Assembly (NCBI RefSeq): GCF_900115825.1
Contig: NZ_FOXW01000002.1
Span: forward strand, 215,795-279,794
Source of the DNA: Desemzia incerta
Lineage (GTDB): Bacteria; Bacillota; Bacilli; Lactobacillales; Carnobacteriaceae
Reading direction: 5' to 3'
DNA length: 64,000 bases
The notes under the pieces were generated by a model. That model did no database searches. It had not been told where the DNA came from and saw only the letters and a program-made list of their open reading frames with translations. Within the stretch, counting starts at the first letter, position 1; every line of letters starts with the position of its first letter. This document shows positions 1-8,937 of this stretch, one piece after another. The position numbers were made by a program, and so were the translations under genes.

Positions 1-548
1 TCAACTATAGTGTCCGCAGCTTGTTTTCCTTGTACCTTAGTAGGAAACAAGACCAACTCAGCAATCGGAAATCTCCTTTTGACGGTCGTCATGATGTCTC
101 TGATGACTGCTCCGCTGGGACTTGTAACGACAGCTATTCTTTTAGGAAATGTCGGCAATAATTTCTTTGGCGCATCAAACAATCCTTCATTCTTCAATTT
201 TTTCTTCATTTCTTCTAAAGCTTGATATAAAGCTCCGACACCATCCGGCTCCATATGTTCAATATAGATTTGATATTTCCCTTGGTCTGAGTATACCGAA
301 ACTCGCCCGATCACCAAGACTTTCATTCCTTCTTCTGGAGTGAACTTTAAGCGTTGATAGGCAGATTTAAACATCGTTGCAGAAATAACTGCATTGTTAT
401 CCTTCAAGCTGAAATATTGGTGTCCTGGACGGTTGCGAAAATTAGATATCTCTCCCGTCAAATACACTCTTTCGAGATATGGATCAACATCAAATTTTCT
501 TTTGATGTATTTGGTTAGTGTGGAGACCGTTAAATACTCATTTGACAT
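1..548 (-). CDS. xseA: Exodeoxyribonuclease VII large subunit, N-terminal part (cut by window edge)
   Basis: The visible 182 codons read [17 protein letters not shown] and onward, with the N-terminal OB-fold (about residues 1-100, including [21 protein letters not shown]) and then the start of the nuclease domain with [15 protein letters not shown]. XseA with XseB forms exonuclease VII, which degrades single-stranded DNA into oligonucleotides in the cytoplasm. The start is ATG at 548, preceded by an AGGAG. It begins 16 bases after the folD stop, so the two are probably cotranscribed in the usual nusB-folD-xseA order. The C-terminal half lies outside the window. Confidence 0.95.
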   Translation of the reverse strand, partial: MSNEYLTVSTLTKYIKRKFDVDPYLERVYLTGEISNFRNRPGHQYFSLKDNNAVISATMFKSAYQRLKFTPEEGMKVLVIGRVSVYSDQGKYQIYIEHMEPDGVGALYQALEEMKKKLKNEGLFDAPKKLLPTFPKRIAVVTSPSGAVIRDIMTTVKRRFPIAELVLFPTKVQGKQAADTIV

Positions 549-564
549 GCATACACTCCTATAC

Positions 565-1416
565 CTAATTTAACAATTCTTTAGCGCTCTCTATCGTTTG
601 ATACATCAACATAGTAATCGTCATTGGGCCTACACCTTTTGGTACAGGTGTAAGGTGTCCGGCAACTTCTTGGACCTCATCGCTTTTTACGTCACCGATC
701 AATTTGCCGTTCTCATCTCTGTTCATTCCCACATCTATGACTACTGCTCCGGGCTTCACAAAATCTTTTGTGATCATATGTCCTCGTCCAATAGCGACGA
801 TCAGTATATCAGCCTCTTTGGCTACAGCTGCCAGATTTTTTGTTTTCGAATGAGCAATGGTAACTGTCGCATTTTTCATCAACAACAATTGTGCCATTGG
901 CTTTCCAACAATATTGCTTCGACCAATCACAACTGCATTCTTTCCTTCAATATCGATCTCGTAACGTTGAAGTAATTTCATGATTCCGTATGGAGTACAA
1001 GGAATTCGCTCAGGCTGGCCGATGACTAATTTCCCCATATTAATAGGGTGAAAACCATCGACGTCTTTTTCTGGACGAATAGCATTCAATATTTTAGTGG
1101 AATCAATGTGTTTCGGCAAAGGCAATTGAACCAGTATCCCATGAAAATGATCATCTTTGTTTAAACGATCAATTACTCGCAATAATTCCATTTCCGTCAT
1201 TTTCTCTGGATATTTTTCTACTACGGAATGAATCCCTAATGTGTTGGCTCTTTTTTCTTTGTTTCTGACATAAGTTTGACTAGCAGAGTCTTCTCCTACT
1301 AAAACCACCACTAATCCAGGAGTGACATTTTTTTCTTTTAGCTTGATGACTTCGAGTTTCATTTCTTCATTTAGTTCATCTGACAATAACTTCCCGCTCA
1401 TAATCGTTGCTACCAT
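565..1416 (-). CDS. folD: Bifunctional methylenetetrahydrofolate dehydrogenase/cyclohydrolase
   Basis: 283 residues, normal FolD length. The substrate-domain pattern [19 protein letters not shown] carries the catalytic Lys of the YxxxK motif. [11 protein letters not shown] and the Rossmann segment [18 protein letters not shown], followed by the C-terminal [11 protein letters not shown], are family signatures. The enzyme interconverts 5,10-methylene- and 10-formyl-THF and so feeds purine and formyl-Met synthesis. A longer reading from a GTG at 1425 exists, but that GTG is part of the Shine-Dalgarno AGAGGTGA, so the ATG at 1416 is preferred. The gene links functionally to the gcv operon at the other end of the window, which makes methylene-THF. 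Confidence 0.96.
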   Translation of the reverse strand: MVATIMSGKLLSDELNEEMKLEVIKLKEKNVTPGLVVVLVGEDSASQTYVRNKEKRANTLGIHSVVEKYPEKMTEMELLRVIDRLNKDDHFHGILVQLPLPKHIDSTKILNAIRPEKDVDGFHPINMGKLVIGQPERIPCTPYGIMKLLQRYEIDIEGKNAVVIGRSNIVGKPMAQLLLMKNATVTIAHSKTKNLAAVAKEADILIVAIGRGHMITKDFVKPGAVVIDVGMNRDENGKLIGDVKSDEVQEVAGHLTPVPKGVGPMTITMLMYQTIESAKELLN

Positions 1417-1559
1417 TTCTATCACCTCTTGTTCAAATTATCTATTTACAGTCTACCATAGTCTGCTTAGAATTTTTCTGATAACCATCGTTTATTTAAG
1501 GTTTACCCAAGTAAATTATACAATTCGAAGGAAGGATCACAGACTTTACCAGCCCTCGA

Positions 1560-1607
1560 AAGAAAGGGTAACAATTGTTTTACGCCTTTCTTGATATTAC
1601 CCTATTT
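1560..1607 (-). terminator. Weak stem-loop after the oxidoreductase gene
   Basis: On the minus strand a GGGTAA...TTACCC inverted repeat with a long loop is followed by a short T-rich run. It sits in the 200-base gap between the oxidoreductase stop and folD. It may be a weak terminator. Nothing else clear is seen in this gap. Confidence 0.3.
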
Positions 1608-1632
1608 TTACGGCTAGACAGAACTAAACCGT

Positions 1633-3084
1633 CTACACATTCCTTTGTGTCCACTCTTTTGCAGACTCGTTGACTACTTGATAGGCCCTCAACATGATAG
1701 CACGAGCGCTATTGACATACTGAGTCCCTTTTATGAGTTGACCATGTGCATACAATCCTTTCAACTGACCGTATTTAGGACTGATGACCTCTGCATTGGG
1801 CCATGTGACTTGGATTCCGCCAAACTCTGAGCTTTGGACTAATTGTTGATCAATCAGTTGATTGATCAACTCTGTTTGATACAAGCTTGGTTCCATAGAG
1901 AAGTCATGTCCTGTAGCGTTAATGAGATACTCTACATGCATCCCTTTTTCATGGGCTAAAATCATGTCAAACCCAGAATCTGTAACTTCAACATTCTGTA
2001 ATCCAGTCGCAACGTCAACTTTTCCACTGTCCCACAATGCCAATAACGATCGAAGAGACTCTTTAGGCATGGGGGTTCGAAAATGATTAAACAGGGGTTC
2101 ATAAAAAGAAAAGAACGCTTTTTTATCTTCAACAGTTAAAGCTTGAAGAAAATCTGGTAAACAGGGATCAAACTTATAAATGATCGTTTGCAGTTTACTT
2201 AACGGATTTTTATTAATAAGCTGTTTTTTTAATTGTTCTTTTGTTCCTTTTCCATACAAAACCTGCAACTCTTTGACATCTATTTCATTACTAAAGCATT
2301 CTAAATAAAACCATTCTTTCATCATCTCTAGAGGAACATACCCGTTGTGTTCTTTTTTCGCACGATTCAAATTCTTCATAGTCAAGTAGTGCAACGTCAG
2401 TTCACTTTCCATCTCTCGGTATAAAGAAAAGTTACCCGTTCGAGAAAAAAATTGAATCTTGTACTCTTTATTTTGAGAGGTTAAGAACCTCATGATATCG
2501 ATACTTGTCAGACCAGTTCCGATAATTCCGACACGAGCTTTAGGAGGAATCGCTGACAAAGTCTCTTGTAAAGGATAAGGATGGTAATAATACTTGTTTT
2601 CACCCATCAACTGGTAAGGATCTTGATAAGGCAAATGTCCTGTACACAAATGAACTATGTCGTACGTTGCTGATCCAACTATCGTTTCAACGGTATATTT
2701 CCCGTTTTTTTCTACTCTTACATTGAGAACATACTCATGGATGATAGTAGGTTCGATTGCTTTTACAGCTTTCTTTAATTGTTCTTTGAGGTATTCTCCA
2801 TACCAAGTTCGAGAAAAATGTTTTTTAGCTCCATCAGCTACCCCTTTTTCTCTTTCCAGCCACTTAACAAAATCAAGAGGATCTTCTGGAATCAAACTCA
2901 TGGTGTCTGCTGTTTGGTTGATCAACAACTCTTTACTATCTGGTTGATACGGCAAGCCGGTCCCAAATGTCTTTTGCTGATCGTAAATCACTATTTCGCA
3001 GTCTGCATAATACGCGTTTTTGAGTAGCGCATTCAATACGCTTATCCCAGCCACACCTGCTCCTATAATCGCTATTTTCCTCAT
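1633..3084 (-). CDS. FAD/NAD(P)-binding oxidoreductase, YdhS-like (COG4529 type)
   Basis: 483 residues. A dinucleotide-binding loop lies at the extreme N-terminus (IAIIGAGVAGISVL). FGTGLPYQ and LLINQTADTMSLI follow, then a second Rossmann motif GIIGTGLTSIDIMRFL near residue 190, and a late LINATGHDF. This is the layout of the uncharacterised YdhS-type flavoproteins (NAD_binding_9 family). The substrate is unknown. It sits between nusB and folD, which are usually adjacent, and has its own extended -10 promoter and an upstream terminator, so it looks like a separate insertion into a conserved operon. Location is cytoplasmic, since no signal or membrane segment is visible. Confidence 0.8.
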   Translation of the reverse strand: MRKIAIIGAGVAGISVLNALLKNAYYADCEIVIYDQQKTFGTGLPYQPDSKELLINQTADTMSLIPEDPLDFVKWLEREKGVADGAKKHFSRTWYGEYLKEQLKKAVKAIEPTIIHEYVLNVRVEKNGKYTVETIVGSATYDIVHLCTGHLPYQDPYQLMGENKYYYHPYPLQETLSAIPPKARVGIIGTGLTSIDIMRFLTSQNKEYKIQFFSRTGNFSLYREMESELTLHYLTMKNLNRAKKEHNGYVPLEMMKEWFYLECFSNEIDVKELQVLYGKGTKEQLKKQLINKNPLSKLQTIIYKFDPCLPDFLQALTVEDKKAFFSFYEPLFNHFRTPMPKESLRSLLALWDSGKVDVATGLQNVEVTDSGFDMILAHEKGMHVEYLINATGHDFSMEPSLYQTELINQLIDQQLVQSSEFGGIQVTWPNAEVISPKYGQLKGLYAHGQLIKGTQYVNSARAIMLRAYQVVNESAKEWTQRNV

Positions 3085-3132
3085 ACCTTAGTTCTTCCTT
3101 TTCTTTTACGTACATTTTTTTTTTCATCTTTC

Positions 3133-3141
3133 ATTGTAACA
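3133..3141 (-). promoter_or_regulatory. Extended -10 promoter of the oxidoreductase gene
   Basis: On the minus strand TGTTACAAT is an extended -10 (TGn plus TACAAT), about 50 bases before the ATG at 3084. No good -35 is visible. It lies just beyond the nusB terminator, which supports separate transcription of the oxidoreductase gene. Confidence 0.45.
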
Positions 3142-3183
3142 TTGTGTTTTTACTTTTTTAAGTTTTCTTTTACTTTCATTTTT

Positions 3184-3223
3184 AAAAAAAAAAAAAAAAA
3201 AAAGAGGACTAGTCCTCTTTTTT
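3184..3223 (-). terminator. nusB terminator with 20-base homopolymer tail
   Basis: A perfect 14-base palindrome GAGGACTAGTCCTC (3204-3217) is flanked by T6 on one side and an uninterrupted run of 20 A on the plus strand (3184-3203). This gives a 20-base T tract after the hairpin on the minus strand. The hairpin contains the nusB stop codon. Confidence 0.85.
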
Positions 3224-3643
3224 CTCTTCAATCATATTGGATAAAATACCATTGACGAATTTGCTGGATTTTTCATCGCTATAGCGTTTAATGATTTCCA
3301 ATGCTTCGTTCAATGCCACTTTATTAGGTACATCTTCTACAAACAGCATTTCGTATACGGCAATTCGCATGACTAATAAATCTGTTTTTGCAAGACGGTT
3401 GATAGACCAGTTTTTTAAATGACTGTTGATTTTGTTGTCAATCATTTCCTGCTGCTCGATAACCCCTGAAACCAATTCATTCAGGTACGAGGGAATCTCA
3501 ACGTCTTCAAGTTCATCTTTATCCTCAGTGTGATTTGCCAACGCTTTTTGCATCGCAACCTCTTTAGATAGATCTTCGTTTGCAGACAATTGAAAAAGTG
3601 ATTGCAGCGCTTTTTCTCTTATATCTCGTCTTGTAAGACTCAC
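3209..3643 (-). CDS. nusB: Transcription antitermination factor NusB
   Basis: 144 residues, all-helical NusB fold. It has the N-terminal RRDIREKALQSLFQL and the C-terminal NEALEIIKRYSDEKSSKFVNGIL, both family signatures. NusB with NusE/S10 binds boxA RNA and supports antitermination in rRNA operons. The start is GTG at 3643, overlapping the yqhY stop by four bases (GTGA), so translational coupling is likely. The order yqhY-nusB is the one found in Bacillus. A strong terminator overlaps the stop codon. Confidence 0.96.
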   Translation of the reverse strand: MSLTRRDIREKALQSLFQLSANEDLSKEVAMQKALANHTEDKDELEDVEIPSYLNELVSGVIEQQEMIDNKINSHLKNWSINRLAKTDLLVMRIAVYEMLFVEDVPNKVALNEALEIIKRYSDEKSSKFVNGILSNMIEEKKED

Positions 3644-4065
3644 TCTTCTTCACCGTCTTCATCCATTATATTTAATAAGTCGCTGATAGCTGACTTTTCA
3701 GGTACGATACCCACGATATGAATATTTACTTCATTTAATTCAATATCTGTCATTTGCAGCAATTGTTCTCTTACTCTGCTTTGAATCTCTAGTGCCACAG
3801 ATGGAACTGAAACCCCATATTTGAAGTAGCAGTAAATGTCTACTTTCAAACCTTCTTCATCTTGTGTCAAATGGACCCCTTTTTTGTGGTTTACACGACC
3901 AAATAACTCAGTTACGCCTGAAGCCAGTTTACCTTGCATCGCATAAACTCCGTCGACTTCATTGGCTGCAATACCAGAAATCACTTCAATAACTTCTGGA
4001 GCGACTTCTATCTCGCCAAGCGATCCTTTAGTATCATTTACAGTGTATGTTGAATCTTGAGCCAT
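3640..4065 (-). CDS. yqhY: Asp23/Gls24 family protein, YqhY type
   Basis: 141 residues with the Asp23 family core: GEIEVAPEVIEVISGIAANEVDGVYAM, then VDIYCYFKYGVSVPSVALEIQSRVREQL and a short acidic tail. YqhY-type members sit upstream of nusB; in Bacillus the gene follows accBC and is tied to control of acetyl-CoA carboxylase activity. No accBC is adjacent here; efp is upstream instead. AGGAGG lies before the ATG. Cytoplasmic, with no membrane segment. Confidence 0.88.
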   Translation of the reverse strand: MAQDSTYTVNDTKGSLGEIEVAPEVIEVISGIAANEVDGVYAMQGKLASGVTELFGRVNHKKGVHLTQDEEGLKVDIYCYFKYGVSVPSVALEIQSRVREQLLQMTDIELNEVNIHIVGIVPEKSAISDLLNIMDEDGEEE

Positions 4066-4125
4066 AAAAACCCTCCTCCTTTTCTTCTATCACGCTAACA
4101 AATCTTAGTTGAGCAGTATGGAATC

Positions 4126-4683
4126 CTAAGCTCTAGAAACGTATGATCCGTCTTGTGTGTTGACGATCAACACATCATCCACGTTGACAAAGAATGGTAC
4201 GTTAACAGTTGTTCCTGTTTCTAATACAGCTGGTTTTGATCCACCTGAAGAAGTATCTCCACGGATGCCAGGTTCTGTTTCAACAACTTTTAGTTCTACT
4301 GTATTAGGAAGCTCTACTCCTAATGTTTCTGAGCCAAACATGATGACGTGAACTTCCATATTTTCTTTCAAGTATTTTAGTTCGTCTTTAATAGAATCAC
4401 CTGGTAATTCTATTTGCTCGTAATTTTCCGTATCCATGAATACGTATGAGCCGGAATTTTCATACAAATATTGCATACGGCGGTTATCGATTTGTGCTTT
4501 TCCTACTTTTTCTCCCGCACGGAAAGTTTTTTCTTGCATTGCACCAGTACGTAAGTTTTTTAATTTAGAGCGGACAAATGCTGCACCTTTTCCTGGTTTA
4601 ACATGTTGGAAATCCACTACACGCCAAAGACCTCCGTCTACTTCAATGGTCAAACCTGTTTTAAAATCATTTACTGAAATCAT
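4126..4683 (-). CDS. efp: Elongation factor P
   Basis: 185 residues, the standard EF-P length with three beta-barrel domains. Domain I carries the tip loop KPGKGAAF. Lys32 in PGKG is the position that is modified in other species (beta-lysyl, or 5-aminopentanol in Bacillus). EF-P relieves ribosome stalling at proline runs. The C-terminal OB domain has [25 protein letters not shown] strong AGGAGG precedes the ATG. No modification enzyme gene is nearby. Confidence 0.97.
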   Translation of the reverse strand: MISVNDFKTGLTIEVDGGLWRVVDFQHVKPGKGAAFVRSKLKNLRTGAMQEKTFRAGEKVGKAQIDNRRMQYLYENSGSYVFMDTENYEQIELPGDSIKDELKYLKENMEVHVIMFGSETLGVELPNTVELKVVETEPGIRGDTSSGGSKPAVLETGTTVNVPFFVNVDDVLIVNTQDGSYVSRA

Positions 4684-4719
4684 TTAATTTCCTCCTACAA
4701 TCCTTTATCATTCTTCTCC

Positions 4720-4748
4720 AGTTTACCATGTTTTAAACGTTCTGACTA
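4720..4748 (-). promoter_or_regulatory. Putative efp promoter
   Basis: TAGTCA (-35, 4743-4748) and TAAACT (-10, 4720-4725), spaced 17 bases apart on the minus strand, about 37 bases before the efp ATG. The match is moderate. Confidence 0.35.
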
Positions 4749-4766
4749 TTAATAATCCTAACAGGA

Positions 4767-5828
4767 TTAAAGAATAATCAACTCTTTAGGAGAATGCACG
4801 AGGACTTCGTTTCCTGTTTCAGTAATCACTAAATCATCTTCAATTCGAACCCCTCCTAAGTCAGGGAAATAAAGACCAGGTTCGTTTGTGATCACATTTC
4901 CTGGTACAAATGCTTTTTCAGCTAATCTTGAAACATTAGGGCCTTCGTGAACCTCCAAGCCAATTCCATGTCCTGTAGAATGTCCAAAGGCATCTGCGTA
5001 TCCATATTTTGCAAAATAATTGCGAGCTACAGCATCTAATTCAACTCCCGTGATTCCAGGTTTAGCCGCTTCATTAACCATCAATTGAGCATCTAAAACT
5101 AACTGATGAATATCTTTCAATTTTTGACCCGGATCTCCAATAGCAAATGTCCGTGTCATATCTGAAACATATCCTTGGTAGTAGCAGCCAAAATCCAACG
5201 TGATCATGTCTCCCATTTCAATCCGTTTTTCACTAGCTACTCCATGCGGCATAGCAGAACGAACTCCACTGGCTACAATCGTGTCGAATGAAACACCTGT
5301 TGCACCTAGACTGCGCATATGAAAGTCTAGTTTATTCGCTACTTCAATTTCCGTCATGCCTGTTTTTATTTCTCCAAGAATAAATTTGAAAGCTGAATCA
5401 GCAATCTCACATGCTTTTCTGATGGTTGCAATTTCATTTTCATCTTTAACTTCACGTAATTCTTCTATTAATCCGGCAACTGGGATCAACTCGCAAGGGA
5501 TCATTTCTTTTAATAACTCAAAAATACGAAAAGTAATGAAATTTTCTTCAAAACCAAGTGTGTTAAGGTTGTCTTTTGTTACGATTCTGGATACTTCATC
5601 ATAAATCGAACCAAAATTTTGAACGATTTCAAAGCCTTGAGCCTGCTTAGCGGCTTGTTGAGTGTATCTAAAATCTGTCACAAAATATGCTTTCTTTAAT
5701 GTAATCACCGCAAGTCCCGTAGTTCCAGTAAAATTAGAGACATAGCGCAAATTGTAGGGACTAGTAACCAATAAAGCGTCCAACCCTTTGTCTATCATTT
5801 CCGTTCGTAATTTATCTAATCGTGTCAT
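4767..5828 (-). CDS. pepP: Xaa-Pro aminopeptidase (M24 family)
   Basis: 353 residues. An N-terminal creatinase-type domain (1-125) precedes a pita-bread M24 domain. The metal ligands are visible: the Asp pair in ITLDFGCYYQGYVSDMTRTF, the His in GHSTGHGIGLEVHEGP, and the Glu residues in TNEPGLYF and GVRIEDDLVI. It removes N-terminal residues before proline in the cytoplasm. The position next to efp matches Bacillus yqhT-efp. A second M24 enzyme, pepQ, lies at 29267. PepP versus PepQ specificity cannot be fixed from sequence alone. Confidence 0.88.
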   Translation of the reverse strand: MTRLDKLRTEMIDKGLDALLVTSPYNLRYVSNFTGTTGLAVITLKKAYFVTDFRYTQQAAKQAQGFEIVQNFGSIYDEVSRIVTKDNLNTLGFEENFITFRIFELLKEMIPCELIPVAGLIEELREVKDENEIATIRKACEIADSAFKFILGEIKTGMTEIEVANKLDFHMRSLGATGVSFDTIVASGVRSAMPHGVASEKRIEMGDMITLDFGCYYQGYVSDMTRTFAIGDPGQKLKDIHQLVLDAQLMVNEAAKPGITGVELDAVARNYFAKYGYADAFGHSTGHGIGLEVHEGPNVSRLAEKAFVPGNVITNEPGLYFPDLGGVRIEDDLVITETGNEVLVHSPKELIIL

Positions 5829-5918
5829 TCAACTTCACTCCTTAATTGTACATCTAATTACAGTATACACCACTTGCATCTTCTAAAAAACCAATACTAC
5901 ACTCAAAATACAGTCTGC

Positions 5919-5954
5919 AAAAAAAACAACTGTCCCTTTAATCAAGGGACAGTT
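5919..5954 (-). terminator. comG operon terminator
   Basis: AACTGTCCCTT and AAGGGACAGTT form an 11-bp stem with a 5-base loop, followed by eight T on the minus strand. It overlaps the 3' end of comGG, so it closes the com operon before pepP. Confidence 0.85.
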
Positions 5955-6316
5955 ATTTCTTCATCTTCATCTTGTGCTGTTTCATTTTTTAGAGTTGGCA
6001 CAGCTATTTGTTTCACTAAAGAAAATTGATTCGTCGTCACTGCTTCCAACTGATAGTGCATTGAATCAGTTTTGTTGATGTAGACCTTTCCATTATTAAA
6101 GGTAATTGTACCTGTTTGAAGCATCTTTAACTCCTTTGAACGGTCTAGGATTTCCCTTTCAGTGAAAGACAACATGCTTTTGGCTTCATACATTTCGGTT
6201 GTGGCAAGTAGTTGATACATTTGATTTCGATAAATCTGAACGCTTCCCAACAATACTACGACCAATAAAAACACAAAGACGATTATTGATGGCAATATGG
6301 CTCCTCTTTCATTCAT
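5942..6316 (-). CDS. comGG: Competence pilus minor component ComGG
   Basis: 124 residues. A short positively charged leader MNERG is followed by a 20-residue hydrophobic helix (AILPSIIVFVFLLVVVLLGS) and a polar body. ComGG is the least conserved protein of the operon; the call rests on its place as last gene, 2 bases after comGF, and on this topology. It would act in the competence pseudopilus that takes up DNA. There is no canonical GFTLIE cleavage site, as is usual for ComGG. Confidence 0.75.
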   Translation of the reverse strand: MNERGAILPSIIVFVFLLVVVLLGSVQIYRNQMYQLLATTEMYEAKSMLSFTEREILDRSKELKMLQTGTITFNNGKVYINKTDSMHYQLEAVTTNQFSLVKQIAVPTLKNETAQDEDEEITVP

Positions 6317-6318
6317 CG

Positions 6319-6819
6319 TTAGTTCTCCTTTATATGCCCGCTAAGATTGATTTGAGATTGATAGGTTTCTCCATTTAAAAATTCAACTTTGATGATTAAA
6401 AAAGTCTGATCTAATTGAAAAGAGAGGGTTCTCAATTCCATCAACATAGGTTGATAGCCCTCGTTTCCCACTTTACGAAGAAGTTTTTGAAGTCGTCTTT
6501 CATAGGATACTACTTCTACTTGATCGGTTTTCGGGATAGGCTGATTAAACGTAACCTTCTCACTCTTGACTTCTTTTAATTGATTTTCTTTTAAATCGAA
6601 TTCAAATTGATTTAGAAATAAATGCCACTCCAGTTGTCGATCTGATACTTGCGTCTCTTGGACAGCATTCAATTGTTTAGCAGCTATAGAAAATAAAGAC
6701 AAACAAAGTGTAAAAATAAATAAAGCGGCAACGACTTCAATAAGAGTGAATCCTTTAGGGTCTAGAGGATAGGAGGTCAAGGCTCTCCATTTGCAGGTTC
6801 CATACTTTTCCTTCTTCAT
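6319..6819 (-). CDS. comGF: Competence minor pseudopilin ComGF
   Basis: Prepilin signal PKGFTLIEVVAALFIFTLCLSLF, cleaved after the Gly, then a polar domain of about 120 residues. The start is uncertain. ATG at 6819 gives a long 23-residue leader and a 65-base overlap with comGE; ATG at 6843 is also possible. A TTG at 6780 just after TGGAGAG would give a more normal leader and a 26-base overlap. Minor pseudopilins ComGD-GG prime pilus assembly. Confidence 0.8.
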   Translation of the reverse strand: MKKEKYGTCKWRALTSYPLDPKGFTLIEVVAALFIFTLCLSLFSIAAKQLNAVQETQVSDRQLEWHLFLNQFEFDLKENQLKEVKSEKVTFNQPIPKTDQVEVVSYERRLQKLLRKVGNEGYQPMLMELRTLSFQLDQTFLIIKVEFLNGETYQSQINLSGHIKEN

Positions 6820-7102
6820 AGACCCAGATTCCTTTCCGTCCATTGACTACTTTTTCGCTGATTGTATAAATTTTGCCATTGGTTTCCCATTCGTCATCAC
6901 CAACTTCTGTCTCTACTGATTTTTGTATTTGCTCGTATCCGATTCTAGCCATTTCCAATTCGTTTTTAGCTGAATGAAGAGTGGTTAATAGATTGACTAG
7001 TAGAGGTAAGTAAATCATTAAGCACGTTGTAATCAGTACCCAAGATAAGATTGCTTCAAACAGTAAAAAGCCTTTTTCATTTATCCGCTTATTCCCACTC
7101 AT
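6755..7102 (-). CDS. comGE: Competence minor pseudopilin ComGE
   Basis: 115 residues from MSGNKRINEKGFLLFEAIL. The class III signal is NEKGFLLFEA, followed by a hydrophobic helix LSWVLITTCLMIYLPLLV. The reading frame extends further upstream inside comGD, but the start at 7102 after GGAAGTGG puts the cleavage site at residue 11, as expected. It overlaps comGD by 14 bases. Confidence 0.8.
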   Translation of the reverse strand: MSGNKRINEKGFLLFEAILSWVLITTCLMIYLPLLVNLLTTLHSAKNELEMARIGYEQIQKSVETEVGDDEWETNGKIYTISEKVVNGRKGIWVYEEGKVWNLQMESLDLLSSRP

Positions 7103-7526
7103 ATCGACCACTTCCCATTTGAAACTTGAACACTGCTCTTTTTCCATCAATCGTAAAAGCCATAGAGTCAAGCTCTCGAATATTACCGCTGCCTCCAAGA
7201 AAGTGAAACACCTTTGTCGTACTAAGAGCCGAAACTGATTCCGGAAAAATCAACCTATGATTAAAAGAATGCGAAGGGTTGTCTAACAAACTAAACTTTA
7301 TGCGTTTGTTTTGTTTAGACAGTTCAATTTTTGTCATTTTCCCTGACAATACAGCATAGTTTTGAGTGGCTGTTACACTGCTTTCCAATTGTTGCTTGAA
7401 AAGTTCTCCCTCTGTTGCAGAAATCACATCTCTAGACAGTAAAGGCGGAATGAAGAGCAAGCTGGCGGCAATAGCTAAAACTAATAAGCTTTCCAGCAGT
7501 AAAAAACCTTTTTCATTGTTGGGCAT
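7089..7526 (-). CDS. comGD: Competence minor pseudopilin ComGD
   Basis: 145 residues. Prepilin leader MPNNEKGFLLLESLLVLAI with the glycine at position 7 and Glu at +5, then a helix and a beta-rich C-terminal half. It follows comGC by 14 bases. Its role is in the competence type IV pilus. The C-terminal end overlaps the comGE start. Confidence 0.85.
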   Translation of the reverse strand: MPNNEKGFLLLESLLVLAIAASLLFIPPLLSRDVISATEGELFKQQLESSVTATQNYAVLSGKMTKIELSKQNKRIKFSLLDNPSHSFNHRLIFPESVSALSTTKVFHFLGGSGNIRELDSMAFTIDGKRAVFKFQMGSGRYEWE

Positions 7527-7540
7527 GAGCCTACCTCCAC

Positions 7541-7870
7541 TTATTTATCTTTTAGTTTCACTTCTCCTCTAGATACTGTCAAAATAGACTCTGCTTGATC
7601 AAATTGGTTTTTACTTAAATAGTTGTCTTTGTGTAATGAACTGAATGTATTCTCATCTGTCAATCCCGCTTCTCCTTCATTCATCGTATACAAATCCAAT
7701 TGTGTTTGGACTACCGTAACAAATGCTTCGTTCCCTTTAGTATCAATCGACTCTTTATTTTTAGAAATATTAGGAATAATCAGCAGCATGATCACTGAAA
7801 TAACAAACAAAACGATAATCATTTCAATCAATGTAAATCCTTTATCGGATAATTTTTGGACTTTTTTCAA
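7541..7870 (-). CDS. comGC: Competence major pseudopilin ComGC
   Basis: 109 residues. Prepilin peptidase site SDKGFTLIEMIIVLFVISVIMLLIIP is textbook. The start is TTG at 7870, overlapping the comGB stop by four bases (TTGA), after a GAGGGGGAAA ribosome site. ComGC is the main subunit of the pilus that binds DNA. Processing needs ComC, which is not in the window. Confidence 0.93.
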   Translation of the reverse strand: MKKVQKLSDKGFTLIEMIIVLFVISVIMLLIIPNISKNKESIDTKGNEAFVTVVQTQLDLYTMNEGEAGLTDENTFSSLHKDNYLSKNQFDQAESILTVSRGEVKLKDK

Positions 7871-8937
7871 AATGTTTCCCCCTCAAATAAACTATACATC
7901 GGCAACAACAGAGCTAAGTAAACACATAAAATAATGAGCGCTATCAGAATAAACATGACGGGTTGAATGTAAGATAAATTTTTTTCTATTTTTTCAGTCA
8001 GTTGCTGCTTACAGTCTTCTGAATAAACTGCTAGTTCACTGCCTAACTGGCTGGTAGCTTCGCCATGCAAGACGATTAAGCCTAACTCATCAGTAAAAAA
8101 AGGAAATTCTTCCATTGATTGCTTGAAATTTTTTCCTTCCATCAGGGATTTTTCTATCTCCAACGCTACTTCCTGCATGAGTTTCGTAGTTGAATTCGTC
8201 TGCATCAATTGAATCATTTCATTTAATTGCAAGCCGCTTTTAAACAATTGACTCCACTCGTAACTAAAATAGCTTGTGTAATAGAATCTCATCATTTTTC
8301 CAAAGTAAGGAAGCGAGGTCAATGTGACAGCTTTTCTTATAGCAGATTGCTGATGAAGACGGTAATAACAAATTAACCCCATGCTTCCTAAAGTCAGCAC
8401 ACAAAAACCTAATAAATAAGGAAAATATTGAACGAACGATACCGCTAAAAAAGTAATGATAGAATTATTTTTAGTATCTCCTATGCCTAAAGATAATAGG
8501 TTGGGCAGCAAAATCATTCGAATAGCCAATACGACCCCGGACATAAAACCTAATAATAAAACGGGATATTGCAACAACTTTGAGAGTTGTTTTTCCTGTC
8601 GGCTTTTTTCGCTTAAGTAGTTTCCGCTGGATTGCAAAGCTTCGGCAAAGCGGCCATGAATCAACGATAAGTATACCTGAGCAGTAATTCGCTCTGGAAA
8701 CCCTACTTTTTTCAGCATCTCATCGAATCGTTGTCCGCCTTCTAAGCCAATTATAATTGTTTTTATCCAAACTTTTTCTTTTGGCATGATCGTTGCTAAA
8801 AATTGCAGAGCCTCTTTCAAAACAAACCCTTCCGAGGTCAACTTTGATAGCTTCAGTAAAAAAGAAGCTTGGATATTATTTTGTTTAGCTTTATGGAATT
8901 TGGTATTTTTGACAATTCTCTTCGCTGATATACCCAT
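7867..8937 (-). CDS. comGB: Competence pilus assembly membrane protein ComGB
   Basis: 356 residues with two copies of the type II secretion F domain. The first is near residues 25-140 and ends in a hydrophobic segment LLLGFMSGVVLAI; the second is near 210-340 and ends in YIQPVMFILIALIILCVYLALLLP. It is the inner-membrane platform for pilus assembly. It overlaps comGA by 47 bases, an unusually long coupling overlap. Start ATG at 8937. Confidence 0.93.
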   Translation of the reverse strand: MGISAKRIVKNTKFHKAKQNNIQASFLLKLSKLTSEGFVLKEALQFLATIMPKEKVWIKTIIIGLEGGQRFDEMLKKVGFPERITAQVYLSLIHGRFAEALQSSGNYLSEKSRQEKQLSKLLQYPVLLLGFMSGVVLAIRMILLPNLLSLGIGDTKNNSIITFLAVSFVQYFPYLLGFCVLTLGSMGLICYYRLHQQSAIRKAVTLTSLPYFGKMMRFYYTSYFSYEWSQLFKSGLQLNEMIQLMQTNSTTKLMQEVALEIEKSLMEGKNFKQSMEEFPFFTDELGLIVLHGEATSQLGSELAVYSEDCKQQLTEKIEKNLSYIQPVMFILIALIILCVYLALLLPMYSLFEGETF

